Positions 28,680 through 37,256 are shown, numbered from the stretch's first letter. The stretch is 64,000 nucleotides of DNA from Cellvibrionaceae bacterium 1162T.S.0a.05 (GCA_000964245.1 LANB01000001.1:2322392-2386391), one strand, 5' to 3'. Numbers and translations are program-made. The notes: generated by a model not told the origin, from the sequence alone.

Positions 28680-29426
28680 GGCTATTTGTGCTCTAAGAAC
28701 ATTTATTGCCCATCTTAACCTTTCGCATTCATCATCACCGCCGAAAGGGTTTGGAATATAGTCTTTGGCTTCATCTTCCTCCCAGTGGTCATGTGGAGCA
28801 GGCTCATCAGCCAATCCTTCTTCACCATAATTGTCACTTCCATATGCATGATCATATGGATAGGTACCCGGCCAAGGTTGGCGATAGATATTATTGTAAT
28901 ATTGATTAATTGCAGAACTGGCAGCTGCGGAAGAGGCAGTTGCTACTGCGGCAGCGCAGCTTTTCGGGTTTCTTGTGCAATAAGTTCTTACTGCTGCAGC
29001 CGCTACGCCGACACATAACCCCTGCCCACACAAACCCTTAGGGTCAGAGTACTTTAACGGGCTGCCTTCGACGTATGCATATGTATTGATGCCACCGTTC
29101 AATCCAATCGGATCGCTCTGTATATATCTACCAAGAGTCGAATCATAAGTCCGATAGTAGTTATAACTCGTCCCACTCTCCACATCAAAATACTGACCAG
29201 GAAAGCGAATATTAAATTCAATACGCTCTCCATTCCCATCGACATCATCATTTACCTCAAGTTCTCCAAAAGGCGATTGATGGGTAACTTCCCAGGCTAT
29301 ATTCTGGTTAATATTTGAAAGTGCTTGCGGGGTGTTTAGATGGTCGTTATGAATAAAGTACAGATCGGAGCCTGCAAGCGCATTGTAACAGTAAAACATT
29401 AGTATGATTATCAGGCATTTCAACAT
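28677..29426 (-). CDS. Orphan Rhs core module with signal peptide and toxin-like tail (truncated by TAG)
   Basis: From the ATG at 29426 (MLKCLIIILMFYCYNALA, a signal peptide) the protein has 249 residues; an upstream in-frame start at 29456 is possible. Residues about 20-135 form the RHS-repeat-associated core: FIHNDHLNTPQALSN, PGQYFDVESGTSYNYYRTYD, LGRYIQSDPIGLNGGINTYAYV and DPKGL, the usual junction to a variable C-terminal toxin. The tail is Ala/Ser-rich, then acidic, and ends CERLRWAINVLRAQIA at a TAG. It is a close copy of the module at 30529 in the core but unrelated in the tail. No YD-repeat shell is encoded in this gene. Toxin activity is unproven. Confidence 0.75.
   Translation of the reverse strand: MLKCLIIILMFYCYNALAGSDLYFIHNDHLNTPQALSNINQNIAWEVTHQSPFGELEVNDDVDGNGERIEFNIRFPGQYFDVESGTSYNYYRTYDSTLGRYIQSDPIGLNGGINTYAYVEGSPLKYSDPKGLCGQGLCVGVAAAAVRTYCTRNPKSCAAAVATASSAAASSAINQYYNNIYRQPWPGTYPYDHAYGSDNYGEEGLADEPAPHDHWEEDEAKDYIPNPFGGDDECERLRWAINVLRAQIA
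29142..29237 (-). repeat. 96-bp direct repeat within the Rhs core, copy 1
   Basis: These 96 bp are identical to 30955-31050. They encode the core around PGQYFDVESGTSYNYYRTYD. Similarity continues on both sides at lower identity and ends after the DPxGL junction, where the tails diverge. Confidence 0.9.
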
Positions 29427-29491
29427 CTTGGTTTTTCGAAATATTAAGATAGTCAAAATAATTTTTCCATTTTATGATCGTCTGTTTCTTT

Positions 29492-29514
29492 GAGAAATAA
29501 ATCTGACACCTTTT
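29492..29514 (+). repeat. Imperfect flanking repeat, left of the XRE gene
   Basis: GAGAAATAAATCTGACACC plus TTTT resembles, in the same orientation, GAGAAAATAAATAGTCCCC plus TTTTT at 30071-30094. Both copies are followed by a CTGACCC motif (29576 and 30100). The pair brackets the XRE gene. Confidence 0.4.
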
Positions 29515-29654
29515 GTGATTCTAACAACTAAAATAATGTTCCATTTAAACTCCCAACACCATAATATCAATGACTCTGACCCTATTGACTCATATATTTT
29601 ACATATCATTTATAATCGGTCAAACCAATCATTTCAGAACAGGGGGTTAGAATC

Positions 29655-29960
29655 ATGTCAGGTTCATTATTGATGTTGCTTGATATGGCTTTTTCACAAC
29701 GCATTGCACAACTGAGCAAAGGCAAGGGCTGGACACAGCAGATGCTGGCAGATCAGGCTGGAGTCAAGGTATTGCAAATTCGCCGCTACGAAAACGGCAG
29801 TTCACAGCCCACCCTGGAAGTGATTAAAAACTTGGCTATCGCGCTGGGTGTGACTGCCGATACCCTGATCTTTGATGAAGATGAACGTGGCCCAGGGGAT
29901 GACCTCAAACTTCAGTTTGAGCGAATCAGCCGCTTCGATAGTGAAGAAAAAAAGTTGTAA
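29655..29960 (+). CDS. XRE-family (Cro/C1-type) helix-turn-helix regulator, possibly frameshifted at its end
   Basis: A 101-residue protein. The HTH_3 domain spans about residues 12-72: FSQRIAQLSKGKGWTQQMLA, then VKVLQIRRYENGSSQPTLEV and IKNLAIALGVTADTLIF. A second ATG at 29685 would give 91 residues. It is the only plus-strand gene within the Rhs locus. The frame ends EEKKL-stop at seven A residues; the -1 frame from that point runs 24 more codons (VVKALLEGLILKHE...) to 30028. It could control the flanking Rhs modules, but no operator was identified. A prophage- or transposon-derived solo regulator is the alternative. Confidence 0.85.
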   Translation: MSGSLLMLLDMAFSQRIAQLSKGKGWTQQMLADQAGVKVLQIRRYENGSSQPTLEVIKNLAIALGVTADTLIFDEDERGPGDDLKLQFERISRFDSEEKKL

Positions 29961-30028
29961 AGGCTTTACTGGAAGGACTTATCCTCAAACATGAAACAAA
30001 GCAGATTACGCAAATCAGTAGCGGATAA
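29946..30028 (+). other. Slippery heptamer A AAA AAG and -1 frame extension of the XRE gene
   Basis: In the XRE frame the codons gaa-aaa-aag form the dnaX-type heptamer A AAA AAG in the correct phase. A -1 slip gives KKVVKALLEGLILKHETK and more, ending at the TAA at 30026-30028. A lost A in the seven-A run (29947-29953) would explain it equally well. The extension reads like the helical tail of related regulators. Confidence 0.6.
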
Positions 30029-30035
30029 AAAACAA

Positions 30036-30054
30036 AACCCGGGCAAGCCGGGTT
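30036..30054 (+). terminator. Hairpin after the XRE gene
   Basis: AACCCGG and CCGGGTT form a 7-bp stem with a 5-base loop, 7 bp after the end of the extended XRE frame. No T-run follows directly, so termination is uncertain. Confidence 0.45.
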
Positions 30055-30070
30055 CGTTGAATCGAAAGCA

Positions 30071-30094
30071 GAGAAAATAAATAGTCCCCTTTTT
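30071..30094 (+). repeat. Imperfect flanking repeat, right of the XRE gene
   Basis: Partner of the repeat at 29492-29514, in direct orientation. It lies between the XRE hairpin and the end of the minus-strand zinc-ribbon gene. Confidence 0.4.
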
Positions 30095-30111
30095 CGTTAC
30101 TGACCCTTTGG

Positions 30112-30507
30112 TTAACAGAGCCAATAACCAAACCCAATAATGACAACCAGCATTACCAGTCCAATTAAATAGTATTTTTTAATCTGTGAATAATGGTCTG
30201 AATATAATTTCTCTTTTTGTTCATTGGTTAAATTGTGGCTACAAAATGGACAGCGGCTATCTATGATATTCATTTGCTCCCCACAGTTGGGGCATTCACC
30301 CGTTTCGTTTATCGGCAGCCACCATCTATAGTCTTGGTATACGGCTGACTCTGGCTTCGGAATTTTTGGGTTTTCCCTTCTATTAGTTTCCAACCATACC
30401 ACTACTTCATCAAGCGTCGCTTGTTTGGGACAGTGACATTCAACACAAAAATAACGAGTATCATTTTTCCTATTACAACACTTACATTTCCAAATTCTGT
30501 TTTTCAC
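30112..30507 (-). CDS. Double zinc-ribbon protein with C-terminal membrane anchor; candidate immunity protein
   Basis: A 131-residue protein starting at GTG 30507. Two cysteine clusters suggest zinc ribbons: CKCCNR with CVECHC (residues about 8-26), and CPNCGE with CPFCSH (about 71-92). A single hydrophobic span lies at the C-terminus (about 111-130, YLIGLVMLVVIIGFGYWL), giving a tail-anchored layout with the ribbons in the cytoplasm. It lies 21 bp after the Rhs module at 30529 on the same strand, where an immunity gene is expected. The family was not recognised and the role is inferred from position. Confidence 0.6.
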   Translation of the reverse strand: MKNRIWKCKCCNRKNDTRYFCVECHCPKQATLDEVVVWLETNRRENPKIPKPESAVYQDYRWWLPINETGECPNCGEQMNIIDSRCPFCSHNLTNEQKEKLYSDHYSQIKKYYLIGLVMLVVIIGFGYWLC

Positions 30508-30528
30508 CGTACGCTCGAACTAAAAAAA

Positions 30529-31296
30529 TTAATCTACTGGACAATAATTGTTTTCACGTTCTTCTTTGCATTTTTGTTTCTGAACTTCGTAACATCCGAC
30601 TTTAGATACTATTGCGAAAGGCATAAAACGCATGCTCCCAGGTACGCTCGGGGGGCAAGCAGATTTAGCCTTTTCAATAGCGCATTCTCGTATTTCTTTT
30701 TGGTTCTCATCATTATGTTCCGGGGGAAAAGCCGAAGAATCCCCATTATTAAAGTTTTTGGAGAAGGGGCTATCCTGATCATCACCTCCTCGACTAATCC
30801 TGCACGGTGTCCCAGGAGGAACCATCCCTGGAGGGCAAGGAGCCAACCCAAATGGATCAATATAAATCAACGGATTATTTTCAACATAGGCATATGTATT
30901 TATCCCCCCAGCCAACCCAATAGGGTCGCTCTGAACATATCTACCCAGCGAGGGATCATAAGTCCGATAGTAGTTATAACTCGTCCCACTCTCCACATCA
31001 AAATACTGACCAGGAAAGCGAATATTAAATTCAATACGCTCTCCATTCCCGTCAACATCATCATTTATCTCAAGTTCTCCAAAAGGTGATTGATTGACAA
31101 CTTTCCATGTGAGGTCCTGGTTGCCATTAGTGAGTGCTTGCGGGGTATTTAAATGGTCGTTATGTATGAAATACAGTTCGGAGCCTGAAAATGCGTTGCA
31201 ACAAAAAAACGTTAACATAATTAACAGGCTTGGTATTGTTCTGTTTAGGCAAAGCATGGCGCTAGTTCCAGAGGCTAATTTCTTTAGAGTACGCAT
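30529..31296 (-). CDS. Orphan Rhs core module with signal peptide and toxin-like tail
   Basis: A 255-residue protein whose ATG overlaps the stop of the large Rhs gene (TGATG). The N-terminus has a basic start and hydrophobic stretch (SLLIMLTFFCCNAFSGS), a likely signal peptide. The core (about residues 38-155) has YFIHNDHLNTPQALTN, YNYYRTYDPSLGRYVQSDPIGLAGGINTY and DPFGLAP. The tail (about 156-255) is different from that of the 28677 module and has seven cysteines with no recognised domain. The split places the normal Rhs core in a separate, translationally coupled gene. Confidence 0.8.
   Translation of the reverse strand: MRTLKKLASGTSAMLCLNRTIPSLLIMLTFFCCNAFSGSELYFIHNDHLNTPQALTNGNQDLTWKVVNQSPFGELEINDDVDGNGERIEFNIRFPGQYFDVESGTSYNYYRTYDPSLGRYVQSDPIGLAGGINTYAYVENNPLIYIDPFGLAPCPPGMVPPGTPCRISRGGDDQDSPFSKNFNNGDSSAFPPEHNDENQKEIRECAIEKAKSACPPSVPGSMRFMPFAIVSKVGCYEVQKQKCKEERENNYCPVD
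30955..31050 (-). repeat. 96-bp direct repeat within the Rhs core, copy 2
   Basis: Identical to 29142-29237. The conserved core with divergent tails is the pattern expected of recombination-driven tail exchange in Rhs loci. Confidence 0.9.
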
Positions 31297-34200
31297 CAGT
31301 TTCCAACCCCCGCCTGGTAATGAGCTTGTACTTCCAGTGCGGTGAGTGGCCTGTCGTATACAGCTGCTTCGTCGAGTGTCCCGCCTAATTGGTAAAGGCT
31401 ACCGGTATTGTAATAATCGCCAATTAAAAATCGCGTTGCGTTGAATGTGCCGTTAAGTTGGGTATTGTCTGTTGCCACGGCTACGCCATTCACATAGAGC
31501 ACATGCTCATTGTTAATATTGTCAAAGACCGCTACAAGATGAAGCCAGGTGTTGCGGAAATCACTTTGCTGGTGACTCAATACAACTATTGGGTCCTGAC
31601 TACTTCTTAAAGCCATGCGAATTTCGCTTTCGCTAAAGAAGTAGAGTTGCAGTAATTCGGTTGTGTCACTTCTGTGTTGCAGTAACATGCCGCGACCCGC
31701 ATCGCTTAAATTCACCCATACTTCAAAGGAGGCTTGTTGAGGGTTATCCAATAAGCTCCCCGCGTCGATATATTGTGAGGTGCCGTTTAAATCGACAGCG
31801 GTATTTCCGGGGTCATTTATACCGCCGGTAAATTCCAGGTTGGGCGAATTCTCGAACATGGCGTCGTTTCCGTTTCCACTGCTGTCTACAGCGATGGGCG
31901 AGCCCGCATCTTCATTAAATTGCCAGTAAGCAAGTGGGGTGCTGTCGAGAATTGTATTTTTATAAGCCTCATTGAATATTGGGTTTGAGCCACGTTGATA
32001 CTCCTGGAGGTTGGTATAACCATCGCTGTCCTCGTCGCCAGCTGCATCGCTCGCGTCTGTCGGGTCGAGAGTGAATTCCAATTCCCAGGAATTGGGCATG
32101 CCGTCGTCGTCACTGTCCAGTATTTCTATACCGGTTTGATAGTGGTTTTGTATTTGCTCGGCCGATAATTTATGTGGATAAATTGCGACTTCATCGAGAC
32201 GCCCACCAAAATGGCCGCCGATTCCGGAGCCGGCATCATAGGCTGCGACCAGCAATGTATTTGCGGAAAAATCACCTGCAAATTGTATTGATTTTGAATC
32301 GACAAGTTGCCCGTTTACATACAGCTCTTGAATGTTATTGGCTACATCCAGAGTGGCTGTGATATGTAGCCACTGGTTACGAAAATCTGCAGCAGTGTGA
32401 CTCAGAGTAATAAGTGAAGAGCTACTGCTTCGAAGTTGATACCGAATTTCATTGTTGGTCTGGAATTTAAGTTGAATAAGATTATTGCTTGCATGGCGGT
32501 GCGTAATCATTGCGTTCAAACCTGAGCTGTTCAAGTAGGCCCAGACTTCGAAAGTAAGCTCGGTGGGTGCGCCGAGTAAGTCGCCTGCGTCCAGATACGC
32601 ATTGCTTTGGTTGAAAAGTGCTGCGGGGTCAGATTCTTCTGCCAATGCGCCTTCCACATTGAGTTGCGGGGTGCCGGAGATTACAGCATCGTGATTGTTC
32701 AGTGTTGTATCCTTGAATTCTGAACCGGCTTCTTCATTCAAGCGCCAATACGCAAGTGGTAGATCCGCTAAAACTGCCATTTTGTAAGGCTCGCTCAGAG
32801 AGGGGTCGGTTTCCAGCGCAAACTCTTCAATATTTGTAGCGCCGTCCAGGTCGACATCATCGCTAGCGGTATAGTCGAGTACGCCAAAATATTGTAATTC
32901 CCATACATCCAGTAAACCGTCACCGTCGCTATCATCTTCGGCGCCTACGGGTTCTTCATAGGGTACGGAATTCACGCTGATTGCGCTTAGTCCATGTAGC
33001 CCGGCAGAATTTTGTACTCGCGCAGTAATTAAATGTTCGCCAAGCGTGAGTGAAGCAATATTAATGCTGGGTCCGCTGCCCAGTATGCCTTCTAAAGAAG
33101 ACTCCCAAACAATACTGCTGCTTATATCGCCATCAACTTCGTCGAATGCATAAGCGCTGAAGACTGTTGTCACCGTTTGTTCCAGTTCCTGGCTGGGTTC
33201 GGGCGACTCAATAGAAACAATAGGCAGGTTGGCTGCGCCTGGGTTCTCAATTAAAACGGCGACTGGCATTGAGCCGAAATAGATAAACTGTTGTTGCATG
33301 CTGCCGCCAGCATCTGATACTGCGATTAATTGGCCGCTTTCGTCGTAGTGGTATTTTTCCACTGTTGAAGCTGTACTCTTTACAGTTCGCTGCCCCAAGC
33401 TATTGTGCACGTAATTTATTGAGAGACCGTCCACCGAGGCGAGCTCCGGACGATTGTTTTCGCCATAGTCGATAGTTGTTTGTGAATTCAATGCGCCTGT
33501 CAGGGCATCGACGACGACATTTCCATTGTCGTCGTAAATAAAGTTGCGGGCCTGGTTACCGATCGGGCTTTGGATTGCAATATTGTCCAGTCGATTACTC
33601 TCGCTTTCATAGGTGTAGGTCTCGAGTGTTTGCTGGGGGCCCAGGTTTTTTTGACGAGATAAGCGGTTGCCGACGGCATCGTAACTATAGAAATAGCTAT
33701 TGGTAAAATCAGCTGCTGACTCCAGGCGGTCCAGCGCATCGTAATTTAAGGTTTTGTCTGAGCTGGAGCCTGATTCATTCGAGATGAATATGATATTGCC
33801 ATTTTCGTCGTAGTCGTAGGTTCGCTCAAAAACGTTTGCTGCTGCAAACCCCTGGCTTTGAATGCTTGTGGGGCGGTATCGGCTATCGTATTCAAAGTGT
33901 TGTTGAATGCCGTTTGCGTAAACAAAACTTTCCAGCGGGCCAAAGGGGTAATATTGAGCACCACTAAAAACCAGTTGTTCCGCGGCTGTTGAGTTCTCGC
34001 GGGTATATAAATTTGTTACACGCCCCAGTGCATCATAACCATAGCGAAGTTGCCGTCCACCGGGGTAGGTGTGGGTCGATAATCTGCCTTTGTTGTCATA
34101 AGTGTAGGACTGGGTGAACGCCTGGCCGTTTATGTCATAGTGCTTTTCGCGTAGCTGCCCAGCGTAATCGTACTTGTAGTGAATTTGGCCGCTTTTGTCG

Positions 34201-36788
34201 GTAATAGAGGTTAAACGCCCAACGCCATAGTTGTTATCGGCTGTATCATCATAGCCATATTGAATATTTTCAGTGGGGTCATCGGGATAGCTAACTGTAA
34301 GCAGGCGGTTAAGTGCGTCATAGGTGTATGTTGCAATAATACCGTTATTATCCAGCACCGAAAGGCGGTTTCCTGCATTGTCATAAGTAAATGTTGCAAC
34401 GCCGGTGTCAGGGCTGTCCAATAAAATTTGATTGCCGTAGATGTCGTATTGGTACCAGGTAGTGAGGCCGCGTGCATCTTTTACCGAGTCCAGGTTGCCC
34501 TGTTCATCGTAGGTAAATTCTGTTTCGTTGAGTAAAGGGTCTATCGACTTCGTTAACCTGTCGCGAGCATCGTATTCTGTACTTTTGGTAAAGTTTCTGC
34601 CATTTACATTGCTGGTCAGGTTATCGTTGAGATCGTAATTAAAACTGGATGTGGCATCGGCATCTTGAATCTCAATTAATCGGTTCAGTTCGTCATAATT
34701 TCTTGTAAGTGTGTAATGTAAATTACCACTTGCGTCGACAATGTTTTCGTTAGTGGTGTTGCCCGCTGCATCGAGCGTGTATTCGATTCGATCACCGAGG
34801 TTATTTTCCAGAGCGGTTAGTCGTCGTGCGCCATCGTATTCGTATCGGCTGGTACTACCATCCGGGTATTCTATGAGGGTGAGTTGGCCTATTGCGTCAT
34901 AAGTAAAGCGTGTGGCTTGATTTAACTCGGTATTTGTTGGGTGAATTTGCGTTATGCTCTCAAGTTTATCAAGGCTATTGTAAACAAGTTCCTGGCTTAG
35001 GCCATTTTCATTTGTGATTAACCTTGCCCTGCCTTTTGCGTCGTGGTTTGCAAATACCGTTGTATGGCTTAAGGCATTACTTATTGTGCTTATATTTCCG
35101 TTTGCGTCATAGGTGTAGGTTGTGATATCGCTTAAGTCAATTCGCGGGCCGTCGATGGTCTCAATTTTGCCTTGCGTGGTGTAAGTCCAGGTCCAGATTT
35201 GATCATCAGTTGATGGTGTTAACTCGCCGATTCGTTTTGTTAAAATTCTGCCCTCGTCGTCATAGGTGTACTCGGTAACTTTGTCTCCCTCAGTAATTTT
35301 TAGGGGGCTCCTGAAATCGGAGTGCCATTCAGTCGCAATTTGCTTTTCGACTGAAGAACCGGAAGCAACAGTGCGCAAAGTTTCGCGCCCGTCGCTATCA
35401 TATTCGTAACTGGTGAGATTGCCTTTCCAGTCAGTTTTTGTGGCAATTTTTCCATTGGGGTAGTATGTGTAAGCTCGATTGGCACCCACACAGTTTGCAG
35501 TGGCCACGCCTTCTACACTTTTTACTCGACGTATACCATCCACTTTTTCCCAGTGGAAAATGGTTTGCTTGCCTAAAGGGTTGGTTTGAATAACGCGTGG
35601 GTCCAGGGGGTCTTCTAGATAACTATAATCAAGTGTGAAGTGGTCAACCGGGTTGCCTGCATGTGTCAAATACTTACTTGATGTTGCGCGCCGGTCGTCA
35701 TCGTAATCCCACTCTACATATTTGTGGCCTGTGCGGTCTGTAATGCCCGTGAGTAAGCGAGCGCCATGCGGTGAGTCGTAGTGGTAAATTTCGCTACTAT
35801 CATCAGCATAGCTGGCGGAAATTAAATTATTGTATTCGTCGTATGTATACTCAACGAATTCACCCGTTGAGCTGGTCACTTTTGTAATTAGTTCATCGGT
35901 ATCTTCTTCGTATTCGAATTGTAACCAGACGCTGTCCGATTGCCGGGCTTCGACCAGGTTGTTCTTGTCGTCGTAAGTAAATATCAGGCTCTTAATTGAA
36001 TTGAGTTCAGATTTTTCAGTTAAATAACCGTCAAGGTTAAATAAAAGTGTTTCGTTGCCTTTTGTAATTAACCAGCCTGTATGGTCACTGGCTTCATTGT
36101 AAATGCGTTCGATTTTATACCCGGCTTTTGGGTTAAACTCAGTCGCATTGGCGCCTGTAAACAGTATAGATCTTGCATTTTTACTTATCAGCTCAGCCCA
36201 AATATTTCCATTAGAATTGTCTACAATAAGATAATATTGAAATTCGTGACGCCAATAACTGCCTATCCCGTTTGATGATTGTGTTGCGTCCGGGTACTTA
36301 CTGTTGTAGTAGCGTGTAAATGGAATGGTATATTCACTTGAGCCAGAAAAATCATGACGGGATTCAGTTTTGTTACCCACCAGGTGGCTAATCGGGTTGC
36401 CGGACCCTGTATCCTTATCACAGCTTCCTCCGCCGTTTTGTTGTCCGCCAACACAAGCGCCTGTTGCGAAGTCCGGTTTTTCATTGTCCGCACATTCGAG
36501 CTGTGTTGCAGAATAGGTATAGGAGCCTGCCCAGCGCTCCTCGCCGCCTTCCATAAAATACGCGTATAGTGTGTATTGCGCTGCTCCACCAGGGGTAATG
36601 AATGCGTTCAAACATTTGTATTGAGAATTCGTTTCAGTAATTTGTTGTTGTCGACTTGTATGAGCATCGCACGCGCCTTTGACCGACCCATGCCAGCCAC
36701 CTCCCAGCTGAGGCTTGTAGTATGTTTTAGCGAACGAGCTTCCTGAATTAAGAATTAGTATAATGAAAAGTGCAAAGCTAATCCTCAT
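31296..36788 (-). CDS. Large exported Rhs/YD-repeat protein with two LamG domains and no Rhs core
   Basis: The ATG at 36788, preceded by AAGGAG, gives 1830 residues; an in-frame open stretch reaches 36935 but starts before the signal peptide MRISFALFIILILNSGSSFA. A DUF6531-type Rhs N-terminal region follows from about residue 135, then many YD repeats to about residue 1180. At the point where Rhs proteins normally pass from FIYFGSMPVAVLIE into the FHNDHLGTP core, this protein instead enters an Ig-like stretch (about 1190-1280), a calcium-binding DSDGDGLLD repeat (about 1286), a LamG fold (about 1335-1545), a second repeat (DSDDDGMPNSWELE) and a second LamG fold (about 1610-1830). The core is in the next gene, which starts at the stop by a TGATG overlap. 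A secreted or surface-attached shell that binds glycans is plausible. Confidence 0.88.
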   Translation of the reverse strand: MRISFALFIILILNSGSSFAKTYYKPQLGGGWHGSVKGACDAHTSRQQQITETNSQYKCLNAFITPGGAAQYTLYAYFMEGGEERWAGSYTYSATQLECADNEKPDFATGACVGGQQNGGGSCDKDTGSGNPISHLVGNKTESRHDFSGSSEYTIPFTRYYNSKYPDATQSSNGIGSYWRHEFQYYLIVDNSNGNIWAELISKNARSILFTGANATEFNPKAGYKIERIYNEASDHTGWLITKGNETLLFNLDGYLTEKSELNSIKSLIFTYDDKNNLVEARQSDSVWLQFEYEEDTDELITKVTSSTGEFVEYTYDEYNNLISASYADDSSEIYHYDSPHGARLLTGITDRTGHKYVEWDYDDDRRATSSKYLTHAGNPVDHFTLDYSYLEDPLDPRVIQTNPLGKQTIFHWEKVDGIRRVKSVEGVATANCVGANRAYTYYPNGKIATKTDWKGNLTSYEYDSDGRETLRTVASGSSVEKQIATEWHSDFRSPLKITEGDKVTEYTYDDEGRILTKRIGELTPSTDDQIWTWTYTTQGKIETIDGPRIDLSDITTYTYDANGNISTISNALSHTTVFANHDAKGRARLITNENGLSQELVYNSLDKLESITQIHPTNTELNQATRFTYDAIGQLTLIEYPDGSTSRYEYDGARRLTALENNLGDRIEYTLDAAGNTTNENIVDASGNLHYTLTRNYDELNRLIEIQDADATSSFNYDLNDNLTSNVNGRNFTKSTEYDARDRLTKSIDPLLNETEFTYDEQGNLDSVKDARGLTTWYQYDIYGNQILLDSPDTGVATFTYDNAGNRLSVLDNNGIIATYTYDALNRLLTVSYPDDPTENIQYGYDDTADNNYGVGRLTSITDKSGQIHYKYDYAGQLREKHYDINGQAFTQSYTYDNKGRLSTHTYPGGRQLRYGYDALGRVTNLYTRENSTAAEQLVFSGAQYYPFGPLESFVYANGIQQHFEYDSRYRPTSIQSQGFAAANVFERTYDYDENGNIIFISNESGSSSDKTLNYDALDRLESAADFTNSYFYSYDAVGNRLSRQKNLGPQQTLETYTYESESNRLDNIAIQSPIGNQARNFIYDDNGNVVVDALTGALNSQTTIDYGENNRPELASVDGLSINYVHNSLGQRTVKSTASTVEKYHYDESGQLIAVSDAGGSMQQQFIYFGSMPVAVLIENPGAANLPIVSIESPEPSQELEQTVTTVFSAYAFDEVDGDISSSIVWESSLEGILGSGPSINIASLTLGEHLITARVQNSAGLHGLSAISVNSVPYEEPVGAEDDSDGDGLLDVWELQYFGVLDYTASDDVDLDGATNIEEFALETDPSLSEPYKMAVLADLPLAYWRLNEEAGSEFKDTTLNNHDAVISGTPQLNVEGALAEESDPAALFNQSNAYLDAGDLLGAPTELTFEVWAYLNSSGLNAMITHRHASNNLIQLKFQTNNEIRYQLRSSSSSLITLSHTAADFRNQWLHITATLDVANNIQELYVNGQLVDSKSIQFAGDFSANTLLVAAYDAGSGIGGHFGGRLDEVAIYPHKLSAEQIQNHYQTGIEILDSDDDGMPNSWELEFTLDPTDASDAAGDEDSDGYTNLQEYQRGSNPIFNEAYKNTILDSTPLAYWQFNEDAGSPIAVDSSGNGNDAMFENSPNLEFTGGINDPGNTAVDLNGTSQYIDAGSLLDNPQQASFEVWVNLSDAGRGMLLQHRSDTTELLQLYFFSESEIRMALRSSQDPIVVLSHQQSDFRNTWLHLVAVFDNINNEHVLYVNGVAVATDNTQLNGTFNATRFLIGDYYNTGSLYQLGGTLDEAAVYDRPLTALEVQAHYQAGVGN

Positions 36789-37250
36789 ACAATCTCCTTG
36801 GGGTTTATTGGGTTGTTTATTTGCCAGCCGTAATTTTTTATTCACAAAATGACAAAAAACATAACAATAACATGTGCTACTAACGTTAGCGCTTGCCACG
36901 TTTTGCCATGGTTTTATATTTTTCGGGCTCAGCAAGGTTGGTTAAATTAGCAATTAACTCGCAAACAAATTAATTGCGGCATCAGGTAACTTGGATGCAT
37001 TCAATATTAAATAAAAGTGTGGGAGCAATCGGTGAGTTCCCTTGCTAAGATTCTACGCTTCCCTACATTAGGCTGATGCTACAATGCTTTCGGTTGTGAA
37101 AGCAAGCACTAGCTTCAACGTCTGTGAACAAGAAACTGGCTGTCTCGGATAAGGGCTAAGTGGGAGCCGGGTTAAATGAGTGGGAAATTGGCGAGAGTAT
37201 TTTCAGTTGTTTATATATTGTACATGCTGGTCTGGCTGTTTGCTTTTTTA
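36789..37250 (-). other. Region upstream of the large Rhs gene
   Basis: About 460 bp, AT-rich, with no standard gene. It holds a 10-bp palindrome CTAACGTTAG at 36880-36889 within a CTAACGTTAGCGCT context, a small hairpin with GCTTTC / GAAAGC arms near 37090, and a possible 26-residue membrane peptide gene at its plus-strand end. The Rhs promoter is presumably here, but no clear -35/-10 pair was found. Confidence 0.45.
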
Positions 37251-37256
37251 TTATAG
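37176..37256 (+). CDS. Possible 26-residue single-span membrane peptide
   Basis: ATG 37176 opens 26 codons: MSGKLARVFSVVY followed by the hydrophobic ILYMLVWLFAFLL and a TAG. GGGAG lies about 10 bases upstream. The peptide has a short basic N-terminus and one span, the typical layout of small membrane proteins and type I toxins. It overlaps the end of the minus-strand GT4 gene by 6 bp. Such ORFs arise by chance, so this is tentative. Confidence 0.3.
   Translation: MSGKLARVFSVVYILYMLVWLFAFLL

Noticed and set aside
30421..31089. Plus-strand ORF (222 codons) opposite the Rhs module
   Set aside because: It lies across two real minus-strand genes and shows no start signal or domain.
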